Positions 48,669-59,287 of a DNA stretch of 64,000 nt are shown piece by piece. Both the position numbers and the translations under genes were made by a program. This stretch comes from Grifola frondosa. Its lineage: Eukaryota > Basidiomycota > Agaricomycetes > Polyporales > Grifolaceae. Below the pieces are notes generated by a model. That model made no database searches, was not told where the DNA came from, and saw only the letters and a list, made by a program, of their open reading frames with translations. The stretch covers positions 2,418,001 through 2,482,000 of the forward strand of contig LUGG01000002.1 in NCBI GenBank assembly GCA_001683735.1, in the 5' to 3' direction. Within the stretch, counting starts at the first letter, position 1, and the number at the start of each line of letters is the position of its first letter.

Positions 48669-49452
48669 GGGGTGAACTGGAATTATATCCCACAGTGATC
48701 CTAATACAGATTATATATACGTATACCCTCTGCAATCTGCACGAGGTATATCGGTTAGAGTCTGCACATCTGATCATAGCAATCACACGGTTAGGCGGCC
48801 CAGAGCATAGCGTGCGTTGAGAGTATCGAGCGAATGATGCCAGTCATAAGACTCCGATTTAATGTAATTCAGCGAAGACGTGCGAAGATGTTTTTGTGTA
48901 ACATCGCGGAGGGGGAAGGAGTTCGCTGTTTCCAACACGTGGCAGCGCCCATAAGCGCTTGCGAAAGTAATGGTAACCTCTCCGGTGGTTTAGTATTTTC
49001 TTCATGCAATTCTGGTAGAGGCAACCGCAGGATGGGCCTCGGATTTTCGTGCATCCCTCAAAATTTGCCATATTGACGGTATAAGAGTACGTGTTTACTC
49101 CAGTAATTCCGATTATGGACGACACTGGCTCACTCGATTCGATGAACACCTTCTGCATATCAGAGACTAGTATTCTTATCCAACGTTTCGTCCCAACGCG
49201 TTGCTGTAGTATGAGGATTGTTTCATCGCAAACGTAGTCGCACTCTTCAGCACAGGCATGTCATGTCACATTTCCTTCAATGCAATATACAACAACGATT
49301 CAATTCAGACAAGTACAGGTACAAGTACAACGTACACATTTCTGGCGCATATGTTTGGGAAACCTAGCTTGATCTACACGTGTTTACCTTGCGGCACCTT
49401 CCAGACGTTTACCGACGTAGGGACGATCCAATTCGCCCACTTGCAAGATCCC
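48669..49452. other. SDR-DAO spacer of inverted module C
   Basis: Mirror image of 26418-27233. It includes the conserved TATATATAA-like element next to the SDR start (near 48711-48719), a stretch near 48835-48885 matching 27020-27060, and a short GTAC-rich microsatellite near 49308-49332. Confidence 0.65.
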
Positions 49453-50915
49453 TCATCCGATCCACAGCACCCATGTGAATAATCTGTCCTCCTCCACGGT
49501 CCATCTTGAACTGCGAGATATCGAACTCATTCGTACCCCATCCACCAAAAGCTGCTTCAAAATCCGTCCGATAAGTGGCACGAATTTCATGCCCCAACCC
49601 GCCGTAAACACTGCGATGCTCCTCGCGCGTCCTGCTCCTGCGTTCCGCAACAGCCCTTCCGGAATATAGTCCAGCACGAACATGTTGTCATACACGTTCG
49701 TCTGCAGAATCTCGCCGATGAAGACGGGAACGGGATCTGGACTGATCCCCACGATGTGCTTCGCCACCCACTGCCGCGTGTTCTCGAGATCTTGCTCGGC
49801 GATGTTGCTGTGACTGCGGTCGACTGGATCCTTGATGACTTGTGTTGCGGTGTCAACAGCGATGCGTGCGAGGTTGGGCGGGCCCCAGGATACAGAAGGA
49901 AAGCCGTAGAAGAGATTCGAGATGGGTTTCCCTCCCGATACGGGAGGGGTGTCGTTGGCAAAATGGAACCACATCTTCGGGAAGCTGACTTTGGGGTCGA
50001 TTGAATAGTATTGATATACCTGAACGTGCGCGGCGTAAGCATCATTATTTTTTTCCGATAGTGCTGTGACTCACCATTTCCCAGATGTCCACGTCGAGAG
50101 TGAACCCGAACGAAGGGTAGAGGACATGATTCACAAATGCACCACACGTGATCGCGACCTTATGCGTCTTGAAGCTGAAGTGTTTTGGTGCGAGCGTATC
50201 GCCTTTGTCGGTGCTCTGGAGGCCCTCCACGAACCAACTACTGAGGTCTGACTGATCCGGGCGGATCGCTTGGACGGCGGCGTATTGCACTAGGTCTACG
50301 CCGAGCTTCTCGCACAGCCTGAATAGGCTGCGCATGAGCAACGACACATTGATGGTGCCATTGTCCGGCATGTCAATACCTTCCCAGCGATCGGGAAGGT
50401 TCTGAAATGGATATTGGGTCTCGATGTCGTCCTTGGTGAGCATCGTATACTTGAGACCATATTTCTTCAAGTTTGGTATGGGACCTTTCAGCGTTCCCTC
50501 TGGGGTTCCTTCGCCGTAGTTGGGGTCGCCGAAATTGAGTAGACCAGTCATGTGGCGGAGGGGAGTGCCGGCAGCGGCCTCGAGATCGTCCCAGAGAGGC
50601 CTGGACTGATAGGCAAGCGTTGCCATGAAATCTTCTGTATACGCCGTTCTGAACATCCTGACGAGATCCTGCATTAATTGGTGAGCAGATCTCACGGTGC
50701 CGAAAGGATAGAGCGACGCACTCCAGCACTGCCTGACTGATTGAAGAAAACAGATTTCTCGAGGACGAGGACCTTCAACTTGTTCGCCTTTGCGCACTCG
50801 TACGCTGTGGCGAGACTACGGGCATTACTGGTATCAGTTTGTGGATACGACAAAGGTGGGCGACCAACCCCATAGGCCCACCACCGATGACGACAACATC
50901 ATATGTTCCGGACAT
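49453..50915 (-). CDS. FAD-dependent amine oxidoreductase (DAO superfamily), copy C
   Basis: Inverted paralogue of the gene at 24961 with the same intron positions. The flavin loop is intact: MSGTYDVVVIGGGPMG, joined by an intron (donor GTTGGT) to LATAYECAKANKLKVLVLEK. NQSGSAG, DLVRMFRTAYTEDFMATLAY and GIDMPDNGTINVSLLMRSLF follow, then CGAFVNHVLYPSFGFTLDVD and the C-terminal FAD block RSIAVFTAGWGMKFVPLIGR. A missing G in the run near 49535-49540 (four here, five in copy B) shifts the frame about 30 codons from the end (after LLVDG). A compensating extra base follows near 49495-49500, so only a short segment differs and the same final LWIG stop is reached. It is probably functional apart from the tail. 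Confidence 0.85.
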
Positions 50916-50993
50916 GACTGGGTGTGGATACGCTGGCGCGAAGTACAAAGTGAGAGAGATGGATGTGAGTATGAGCTGATTGCACGGTTCGAT

Positions 50994-51000
50994 ATTTATA
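50994..51000 (-). promoter_or_regulatory. TATA box of DAO copy C
   Basis: TATAAAT on the minus strand, 79 bases upstream of the ATG at 50915. It is conserved with copy B. Confidence 0.6.
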
Positions 51001-51717
51001 CTCCTTCGTTTATTCGTCTCTGGCTGTCTCAGCTCTACGGTCATCGTTCCGTGATCTATTTTTCTTTGCACTGGAGACGAAGCTGGTGTCTTCGAACGTT
51101 CTTGGACGCAGAGGAGTTTCGCCGAGGATACGATCTCCGGGTCCTACTTGGTCGCGAACAACGAGGCGCCTAAAGTACCACCTATATCGGCGAGTCTAAT
51201 TGCCTTCCGGGGCTTTCAGTGACTTCCAGATGGCGCCAAGTTGTACACGGGGTGCATCAATGCCATCATTCTTGTCATCTCACCGACCTACCGTCGCACC
51301 TAGAGGCGAAGCACGTACTTCGAGGCGGACCACTTGACTTGAGCTTGATCATCTGCGGGCAAGAGAAGCTGCCGCACACGTATATGTGCGGCCCCAATAA
51401 GGATTAGTTCACGATCTCACAGGAGCTGGACCACATGCGCGGTTGCATCGAGAGGATGCGATCCCAAATCCACTTGTTCTTCACATTGGTAGCTACCGGT
51501 CGTCACAATCACCGGGTCTCTTTTCGCCTATGAAACCAGGCATCCTCTTGCCAATTCCATCCAACCGCAACCTTCAAAGTTCGTGCGAGAACTGTTCTAC
51601 TAGAGATCGTCTACACCCCGATTTCGACATCAGTTTCGTTGTGAGTGCTCACCCTGCAGACCCATTCAAACCCTAGTGCTGATACACCCGCATGACGCAG
51701 CCAACCGTATACTCACC
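51001..51717. other. Divergent LAAO-DAO spacer of module C
   Basis: Mirror image of about 24166-24874, with long near-identical stretches (for example 51443-51676 against 24433-24200, each giving an uninterrupted but probably untranslated frame). No independent gene is proposed. Confidence 0.65.
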
Positions 51718-52176
51718 ATGGCCCAGAATCATGTCCCACTTTCATCACTCCACAAGCACAATGTGTCGCTCTGCGATTTCGGCGCGCACATTGTTGTACA
51801 GGACACCATCGACAAGGCGCAGAGCACTAGCCCTCTTCTTCCCATCATTCTCCCCGGCGAGGATGGATTGCTGCGACTTCGTCCGATCTGTATCGTTGGC
51901 GCAGGCGTCGCAGGACTTTACGCCTGCGCGGGAGCTGTACAAGTTGAAGCGAGGTCACGCTTGGTCACATTGCACTCGCCGATCGGAGTCACTTCCGAAA
52001 TTGTGGCATTTGCCACATTCGCCAGTGGAAGTCGGCTCGAAGGCTTCGTTCCGCATGTTAAAGACTCCGCTTCCAGAAGACACCCAGCCGTGGTGAAATT
52101 TCTGACAAGTAAGCGTTGCAGCATTCATATTCACCGCTTTATAACCAACATTGACCGTCCTGCTCTAAATCAATGA
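51718..52176 (+). pseudogene. Truncated L-amino-acid oxidase, copy C
   Basis: Begins MAQNHVPLSSLHKHNVSL, then FGAHIVVQDTIDKAQS and RPICIVGAGVAGLYAC, matching the LAAO N-terminus through the Rossmann glycines. Homology stops abruptly at about 51926, immediately after GLYA, and the frame continues into unrelated sequence to a stop at 52176. Only about 70 codons of enzyme remain, so no oxidase is made. The breakpoint marks the outer edge of the inverted module. Confidence 0.85.
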
Positions 52177-52848
52177 ATTCGCGAAGGGAGAACAACCGCA
52201 TCGTTGATCCTCGCGCGAATGTTACACAATGTGGATGAACCATACCTTGCGATAGTATTGAATGCGTTACATACTAAATTGGCCGGTTGCAAACACACTC
52301 GCCGACTCCGTTTGATTTGCATCGACCGTAAGGTATGTTGAACACGACGTTGCCTTGAAGGAGATAGATCAATTCCATATTACTTGGACCAAATCTAGTT
52401 CATATATTGGTCTTCACATCTCCAATGTTTTCGTCCAGATTGTTAGAGCGGGACCATGCCAGCATAAATGTTGAATGTTGATGGTGTGAAACACAATATG
52501 CGTGGTGAATTTTGCGTTCACAAATGGTGTACTTGATGATGAATAGGTTCCGTTTCGAGCGCCGAGAGCACCTAATTGAAACAGGAAGACTGCAAGAGAT
52601 GGCAGCGTACGCGAACCCCAAACGTCCGCATGCGCAGCTATACTAGACGCCACTAAAAAGACATTTCGCAAAGCACTTCCGTTGCAAGGCGCTCCAGCTG
52701 CGGCGGAATTGCAGCGAGCATGGAAACTGCCATGCAGAAGAGCCACTTTCATGGTACTTCGTGCTTAGTTCGATCCATTATAGATATCCAAGCAGAAAAC
52801 GATATGTAAGAAGCTATTACATACACTGAAATCTTGTGGTACTGGGTT
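52177..52848. other. Intergenic, nothing recognised
   Basis: About 670 bases between the LAAO stub and the 3' end of the P450 gene. The minus-strand ORF 52414-52752 has no known motif. Confidence 0.45.
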
Positions 52849-55186
52849 CTAAGCGGAAGTCTTCACCAACCCCACCTTCAGCGGCATCTGAGGTTTCTCT
52901 CCATGCTTCTCGACAGTCGGATAGCCAATATTAGCCAAGTTCCACACGATAGGCTTGTCTGGCAGCTCGAAAGTAAATGCAGACACGAGGAGACTCAGGA
53001 CCACTTCTGTTACGCAAGGAATTCAGTCGAGCTCATGAAAGGATATGTATTTGAGATGCTTACTCATTTCCAACTGAGAGAACTTGAAGCCACTGTCGAA
53101 ACAACATGAGCTGATGTCACCAACGAAAAAGTGCAAAACCCACATGCAAGCCCTACCGCCGCCTAAAAATGTCATGCTAGACGAACCAAATGCTTTAGAA
53201 AAGAATAAATCATTGAACTGGCTACCCACAGATTCGAGTACACGCCGGGTATATGAGCGTCGGTAACAGCACTGGGCAGAGGAGAAAGCCAGCGCTCGGG
53301 TTTCCATTCATATGCATCTTCGCCCCAGATTGCCTTGTTGCGGTTTGACGCCAGGGCGCCAATCATTATGCCTGTGTCCTTCGGGATCGGAATTTCGTTG
53401 ATCATCGAACCATCCACGCCACGAATGGGCTCTGAAAGTGGCAAAACTATATCCTTTCGGGTCCTATTTGGACGTTATCAGATATCAGAGGAAGAAAACA
53501 GTGAAACGTATACTACAACGTACTCTCGGAAGAGCATGAGCGCGGGGGGTGACTATGCAAACAAATTCAGTCACATTGCAGTGTGTATTGATAGTGCGTG
53601 ACGAACAGTCTGAGCGTCTCCCGGCACACCGCGTCCAGATACGGAAGTTGGACCAAATCATCGTAGGCTATGTCTTGGCCGTTACGGGCTTCGGTAATCT
53701 CTTTACGCAATTTTTCCTGGATGTCGGGATGCTGAGCCAAGAGATGAAGGATGCGTGATAACCCGTTAGATGTCGTATCCATTGCCGCGAACGTCAATAT
53801 ACTATTTATGACATTGGAATTTTAGTTTGGATAAGGTGAACACATGCATGAACTTACTTCATTTGTCCGATGAGCTCGTCTTCCGGCAACCTATCTTCGT
53901 CGGATGCTACCATATTTGCCTTCACTGCAACAAATCAATTATGTACAAATAAATGAACGGGCAACTCACAAAGGATGCTCATGAGATCCTTCCCCTCGCC
54001 AACCTGTTGCAACAGAGCCTTGTTTCCCTTCTCAAGAGCAACTTTCTTCTGTTGGTATATATCCTTTGATCTCCTGTCCAATGTGTCAACAATCGTCTTG
54101 AGCTTCTGCACTCGCTTGGACGGAATCATATCAACTATTTTTCGGCGAAACGCTGCAGAGCCAATCATTGGAAGCACAGGCATGATTCGTCTCCATATTC
54201 CGAGTCCAAATAGAACCGGTCTGCAGAGCAGTCTCATGAATAAAAGACCAGCTACACGCATGGAAGGTTACGCACATGAACTGCTTTATAGCATCGCCGT
54301 ACGCGTCAGGGACGTCCTCAACTAGCGGATCGAAGGAGTAGCCGAGTCCCGCTTGCCCGATGAGCTCAAGGGCAGTGCGACCCATCCATGTTAGCATATC
54401 AACTTCGGTGGGACCGTTGCGAACGCGAGTCTCAATGGCCGCGTGCAACTACCATCCGTGTAAGTTACTCCAACTTTGAGAAACAGGAATGAGCACCTGG
54501 ACAAACCTTATGAGTCACTTCGAAAAGATTGGAAGCATGTGTCGCATATGGTTAATCGAGAAGACCGGGTTTAGCATCTTGCGCTGCTTGCGGTGGTACT
54601 CGCCTAAAGCATCAAAGGATATTCAAAATTAGGTCGATAGAATCGAGCGTTTTTGACGTACCCAAAGTCGATAGAAGCCCCGGGCCAAGCATCAATTTGT
54701 TGCCCCTTCGGACTTGTTGGTTATCCGCATGTCGAATGATCGGATGTCTCATCGTACCTGATAAACCACGACGCTTCCTCGTAGATGTACTGATCCTTGA
54801 TAATAATACTATGCAACGCCTTCGGATCGAATACATAGAGCATCTTATGCTAACCAGATGTGAGAAATGCAGTAATTGATAGTACTCATGCCACTCACGC
54901 CGAACATTCCATGAAGTTTTACAACAGAACCATACTTCTCGCCAATTTCCTTACGGAAATCCCATCCATTTCGATCGTATATCTGACGCAGGTTACCTAT
55001 AGTCGAAGATGGTTGAGTACGCAACAGGAAAGAACGCTCTTTTGACGACGTGCCATGAATAAAGGACTGAGAACGGGGACCCGGAATATTGTCCAAAGGC
55101 GACTTAACGATGCTGTGTCGGAAGTGCTTCCACAAGAACCAAGTCACAGCGCATATAAGAGCACTTTGAAGTAAAAGTACGATCAT
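52849..55186 (-). CDS. Cytochrome P450 monooxygenase, one frameshift
   Basis: Membrane-anchored heme monooxygenase. It starts MIVLLLQSALICAVTWFLWK (55186), an N-terminal ER anchor, followed by proline-rich NIPGPRSQSFIHG. Then GWDFRKEIGEKYGSVVKLHG, LMLGPGLLSTLG, LELIGQAGLGYSFDPL, the I-helix AAMDTTSNGLSRILHLLAQH, the K-helix CRETLRL (ExxR), WGEDAYEWKPERWL (PERF region) and the heme loop FLGGGRACIGFKFSQLEM, whose Cys codon is one base-pair step from an intron at about 53095-53155. It ends GLVKTSA at 52849. About twelve introns; roughly 550 residues. One C is missing in the run at 53544-53549 after the K-helix (LHPPALMLFRE). It neighbours module C and could act with it. Confidence 0.88.
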
Positions 55187-57666
55187 CGGTTTGGTCGTTG
55201 AATGGATGGCCGCGATCCGCAGAGCTCTCAATGTCCATCCGCTCTTATATGCGGATACGTGGGCCGGCCACGAGTCACAGGGACGACCTGACGAAAGCGT
55301 GTTCAGTAATGATGTGAGACAGGTTCTGAATGGACGCACCGAAAAGCGGATTCTCATGCGGATTCTCATGCTATAATTGCGAGGAAGCCTCGGCCGGAGG
55401 AACTGTGATCAGATTTGAGGATATATGACCCAAAACCGTTCGTTTGCATCATAAATAGCATCAAGATTGAGACCACAGTTGAACCAAAAAACACGGAGTG
55501 TCATTTCTACTGAGGCATTGTCCCGACGGCAGCGCATGTAACTCGGGTTTTGTCAGGAAACGTTATCCACGGACACTCATATGGACACCGTCTAAAAGTG
55601 CGGCCTTGAGGACGTGGTAACTGTTGTGAGAGCGATCTGCCAAGAATGTTCCTGTGCCGTGGGATAATTCACCGATGGCCACCATGTGTAGAAGAAGCAT
55701 GTCCTAGTGGGGACACAACTCAATAAATAGTATTGTGGTAGATTTTAGTGTCAACATGGTAGCAGCTAGCAGCTATAGAAGAAGCGGCGGCTGCAAAGCC
55801 TTGACAAAACTTGCTACATGCGTATACATTGGACTGTTGGCTCGTCTCAGCAAAATACTAACTTGAAAAGCATATAGCGGACCATCGTACATGAAATTGA
55901 GACGGCAGCGGCACAGCGATGATATTGCGACGGCAGCGGCACAGCGACGCGACAACCGGCAATATCAGCTCAAGTCTCCAGACTCGACCTAAAAGCTTGC
56001 CAAATTTTGGCCCATGGAAGGAATCATGTCAAAGATATCATGCCATGCCACGCGAGGCTGCTCGGTCTACTGAATTGTTTTTTTCAAAGTCCTTGGGCAA
56101 TTAGTGGACCTCAAAAGGCGTGTCCATTCTAGCTAAGATAAACTTGAATTTGAACTGAGGAAGAAGCACATCAGCGACATAGCGGTTACCCGAAGAGAGA
56201 ATACCTCTGGTCTAAGGTACCCGGTGACACAAAAGTATTTGATTCTCTATGTTGTCATATTCGACGCGTGAGATCGCTCACAATCCGGGAGTAGCTTCGA
56301 GAACTCACGCTCCACCGTCTACATCTGACCTCTCTGATTAGAAACCGGGTGATATTGGATGAATTTGAAAGCGCACGTCTCAATTGACCGTACTGTAGCC
56401 TCAAGAAACATGAATAGATGTCTGCAGGTCGCATTGCAACCCGAAGTCTAGTAACCACTCACCACATTTATGCACATTCACATCGATACAACCAGACGCT
56501 CTTCCCCGATTCACGCTGGCTGTGCACATATTAAAGGAACAGCATACAGTCAACGTCGATGCACATATAAATATGCAATAGAAAGGTAGGTGGGAACTGC
56601 TTGTGCGCCGAGGTACAGAAGGGAGAAGTGTTCCCTGTGCATACACTATGGTGTTTGAAAATGAGTGGGTTTTGAAATTGCTCAAAGCTCCAGACGGCTT
56701 GAGGCCAGGAGAGAGACGTGCGAATGAAGAGGAATGAGGGCGTTGGGTCAGGCTCCTGCCCATCCGTCGTAGGCCGGTAGAGGTAATTGCTAGTAGCGCT
56801 TATTACGATTATGTAACCACAGCCTATACGATCACATGACATACTCTTCCAACTTTTGACTGGGGGGAGGCAACGCTGGTGAGGAATTCTTAAGCGCGCG
56901 GTCCATTACAAATCGTGCGCCTTCACGCATCTGATGCCTGTTTAAGCCAAGGCAAGTACACGCACATCTAATCAGAGATGGCGAACAAGCCGATTAACAA
57001 ACTGATAAGCAAGCTCGACGCACCTGTGGCTGAAAGTGTGGTCTTGACGATTTCAGTCCCTACGGCCTTCCACAATACTGATCACAGAAGGTATAAGTGA
57101 GAAACGTTGTTTAGAATGATAACTACAAGCAATTCTCCGGGACAGAATTTTTAAAATCATGTATCTTCCCCCTATAAACACATACAGGCCCAGCTCTACT
57201 AGTGTCATGTGATGTAAATATCTTTCCTCAACATTCGTGCAGGAGGGTTCCACATTCAACTGACAATGAAAGAAATGATCAGAGTTGGTATATAATTATG
57301 CAAAAGTGATTTTCTTCGGAACAGAATGTTTCAGAATGCATTTTCTGAAACCCAGGGGATTAATCTGCACACTAACAGCAAAACTGTTCCGGACAAAATA
57401 CTCATTTTGATGAAACTTAAAGCTTTCTCTGCGAGAGTTAACCACCAAATGCAACTCGCGAAGCTCCGCCGACTTCGCAGGTAGAGACCACAGTTTCAGC
57501 CACCGACCTTTCACTTGATTCCATATCGAGCTCACATTCGTATATCTTTGGGTGTTATTCTTGATCTAATCGAACACCGATAGTTGCCGTCCGTTGCCGA
57601 CTTTTAGCCGAGTATTATGTAAGGGACCACTTTTCTAAGGGGAGTTGCCTCCCCCCATTTTGACCT
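55187..57666. other. AT-rich gene-poor region
   Basis: About 2.5 kb with no recognised gene. Small repeats are present: a 12-bp tandem pair (GCGGATTCTCAT) at 55346-55369 and a 19-bp pair (GACGGCAGCGGCACAGCGA) at 55901-55919 and 55929-55947. Short ORFs at 56401-56842 and 57296-57535 show no family motif. Confidence 0.5.
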
Positions 57667-58343
57667 CTACCTCTCTACGACGGCTGGCACAAAACATTTG
57701 TAAATAACGGGCTCCGGCTGGCTACCTCCCCCTTTTGGTAAGAAACTCGCGGAGATCAACATCTCTTTACTCAGTTGTGGCGGAAGCCATCTTCAACTTG
57801 CTGCTCTATGTATTAGACAGAAGTCAATTTAAAAATGTGTATTGAGTACCCTAGTGCAGATATAATTTTATTATGCCAAGACTGACTGGTCATAAAGAGT
57901 ACTGCAATGGTAGTCCTCCCTCTCTATGCACTTCTGGCACTATCTGTTTGTCTTCTTTGGATTCATGGACTTGTAGGTTTCTCTATGCATTGATTTTGAT
58001 ATCCTTGGATTGGTCTGTTACTATTGTTCTGGATTCCCAACCTTCAAACTGGCAGAACCTCCAAGGAGGCATGCACTGTGGTAGTTGTAACTTTCTCATG
58101 ACTTCAGTTTCTCACTATTTCTAATCAGTACTGGCATAGTAAATTTGTATTTGTACTATGGCACCCAAAACACATTTTTAAATTGACTTCTATCCAGTTA
58201 CATAGAGCAGCAAGTTGAAGATAGCTCTCGCCACAACTGAGTAAAGAGATGTTGATCTCCACGAGTTTCTTACCAAAAGGGGAGGTAGCCAGTCAGAGCC
58301 CGTTATTTACAAATGTTTTGTGCCAGCCGTCGTAGAGAGGTAG
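57667..58343. mobile_element. Foldback / MITE-like element with long terminal inverted repeats
   Basis: The left arm (about 57667-57843) begins CTACCTCTCTACGACGGCTG and continues through AAAACATTTGTAAATAACGG and AACATCTCTTTACTCAGTTG to AATTTAAAAATGTGT. The right arm (about 58166-58343) is its reverse complement with scattered mismatches and small gaps. About 320 bases lie between the arms, holding an 83-codon ORF without known motifs. No transposase is seen, so it is a non-autonomous element or hairpin. No clear target-site duplication was identified. Confidence 0.8.
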
Positions 58344-58567
58344 ATCAACGTTCTCAGACGTAAGGAGGCATGACTAGGCTGAGAACAGCGTCTATGTACG
58401 AGTGACAGCGAAAGGGCGCTTATCCCCTTGTCTTCTGCCTCTTGCGCTGCTTCACTCGTTTCTCATGTAGTGTCTCTCCTTCAAATCATTTTCTCATCTA
58501 GTGCTATCCAAGAAATCTACACTACACTACTGTATTCTCTCTCTCGAACTTAGTACTGCTAGGCGAC

Positions 58568-58871
58568 ATGGCTAGAATAGCTTCCGACCCTAATTTAGAT
58601 GTCCCGCCGGATTTTGCGTCGGAAGACTACAACGAGGTGCGAGCCAGCTTCCCACGCCCAGAAGAAGCAGCCCAGATACTGCTGATGGGTTGGAACAAAG
58701 AGCACGAGAAGAGAAAGCTCGCGTGGGTGCAGCAGCTCGGAAGCCGACCGAGTCGCAGAAGAAGAGGCCGAGAGGGTGCGACAGGAGCAAGAGGACCTCG
58801 AACACCGGCAGGCAGAGGAGGCGGAGGAGGCAGAGAGGGCGGAGGCGAGGAAGAAGGAGCTGAAGCCCCGG
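58568..58871 (+). pseudogene. Coiled-coil ORF interrupted by the LTR insertion
   Basis: Starts MARIASDPNLDVPPDFASED and contains EAAQILLMGWNKEHEKRKLA. After a one-base shift near 58735-58742 it continues as a charged coil (ADRVAEEEAERVRQEQEDLE, then HRQAEEAEEAERAEARKKEL). The arrangement resembles N-termini of repetitive Agaricomycete proteins of unknown function that occur in many copies. The frame is cut after KPR by the LTR at 58872; the rest of the gene should lie beyond the element, outside this window. Confidence 0.6.
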
Positions 58872-59273
58872 TGTAACGAATCACCAAAACCACGGCAGAG
58901 TACGCTTACTCCCGGTGTTGAGATTCGTACGGACGGTTTCGTTTGGGCAACAGCTGGCAACGAAAGCGAATGTTCAACGAAGTTAATATTAAAATACAAC
59001 TAGTATACAAACTGCCTACCTGGCAACGAAAGCGAATGTTTCAACGAAGTTGAACGAGCTGACGTTCCAGGTAGCAAAATCAAGCTTAAATAGCAAGGTC
59101 CGTTTACGCACGTATGGTCACTCTCCCACAATAGCGCCTTACTCATCCGCTCACCAATCAGTGTCATCAGTATGACACTCGCTCCTCAACCATCACCTGA
59201 TCTTGCAGGTGATCAACGCGTCGCGTCCCAGCGCCTACTAAGCGTCTATGTCCAAATCGGGAAATTTGTTACA
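58872..59273 (-). repeat. 3' long terminal repeat of Ty3/gypsy element
   Basis: The 402-bp segment is bounded by TGTAAC (58872) and GTTACA (59273) on the plus strand, a perfect 6-bp inverted terminal repeat with TG..CA ends. It lies directly after the end of the minus-strand pol gene and polypurine tract, as a 3' LTR must. The flanking CCCGG (58867-58871) would be the target-site duplication if repeated beyond the 5' LTR. It contains two 31-32-bp direct repeats (58954-58984 and 59020-59051). Confidence 0.85.
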
Positions 59274-59287
59274 TTACCCCCTCTTCA
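59274..59287 (-). promoter_or_regulatory. Polypurine tract
   Basis: On the minus strand GAAGAGGGGG followed by TAA immediately precedes the LTR end. This is the expected plus-strand priming site for retrotransposon replication. Confidence 0.7.

Noticed and set aside
58627..58893. Minus-strand Pro/Ser-rich ORF
   Set aside because: Antisense of the Glu/Arg-rich coiled-coil ORF.
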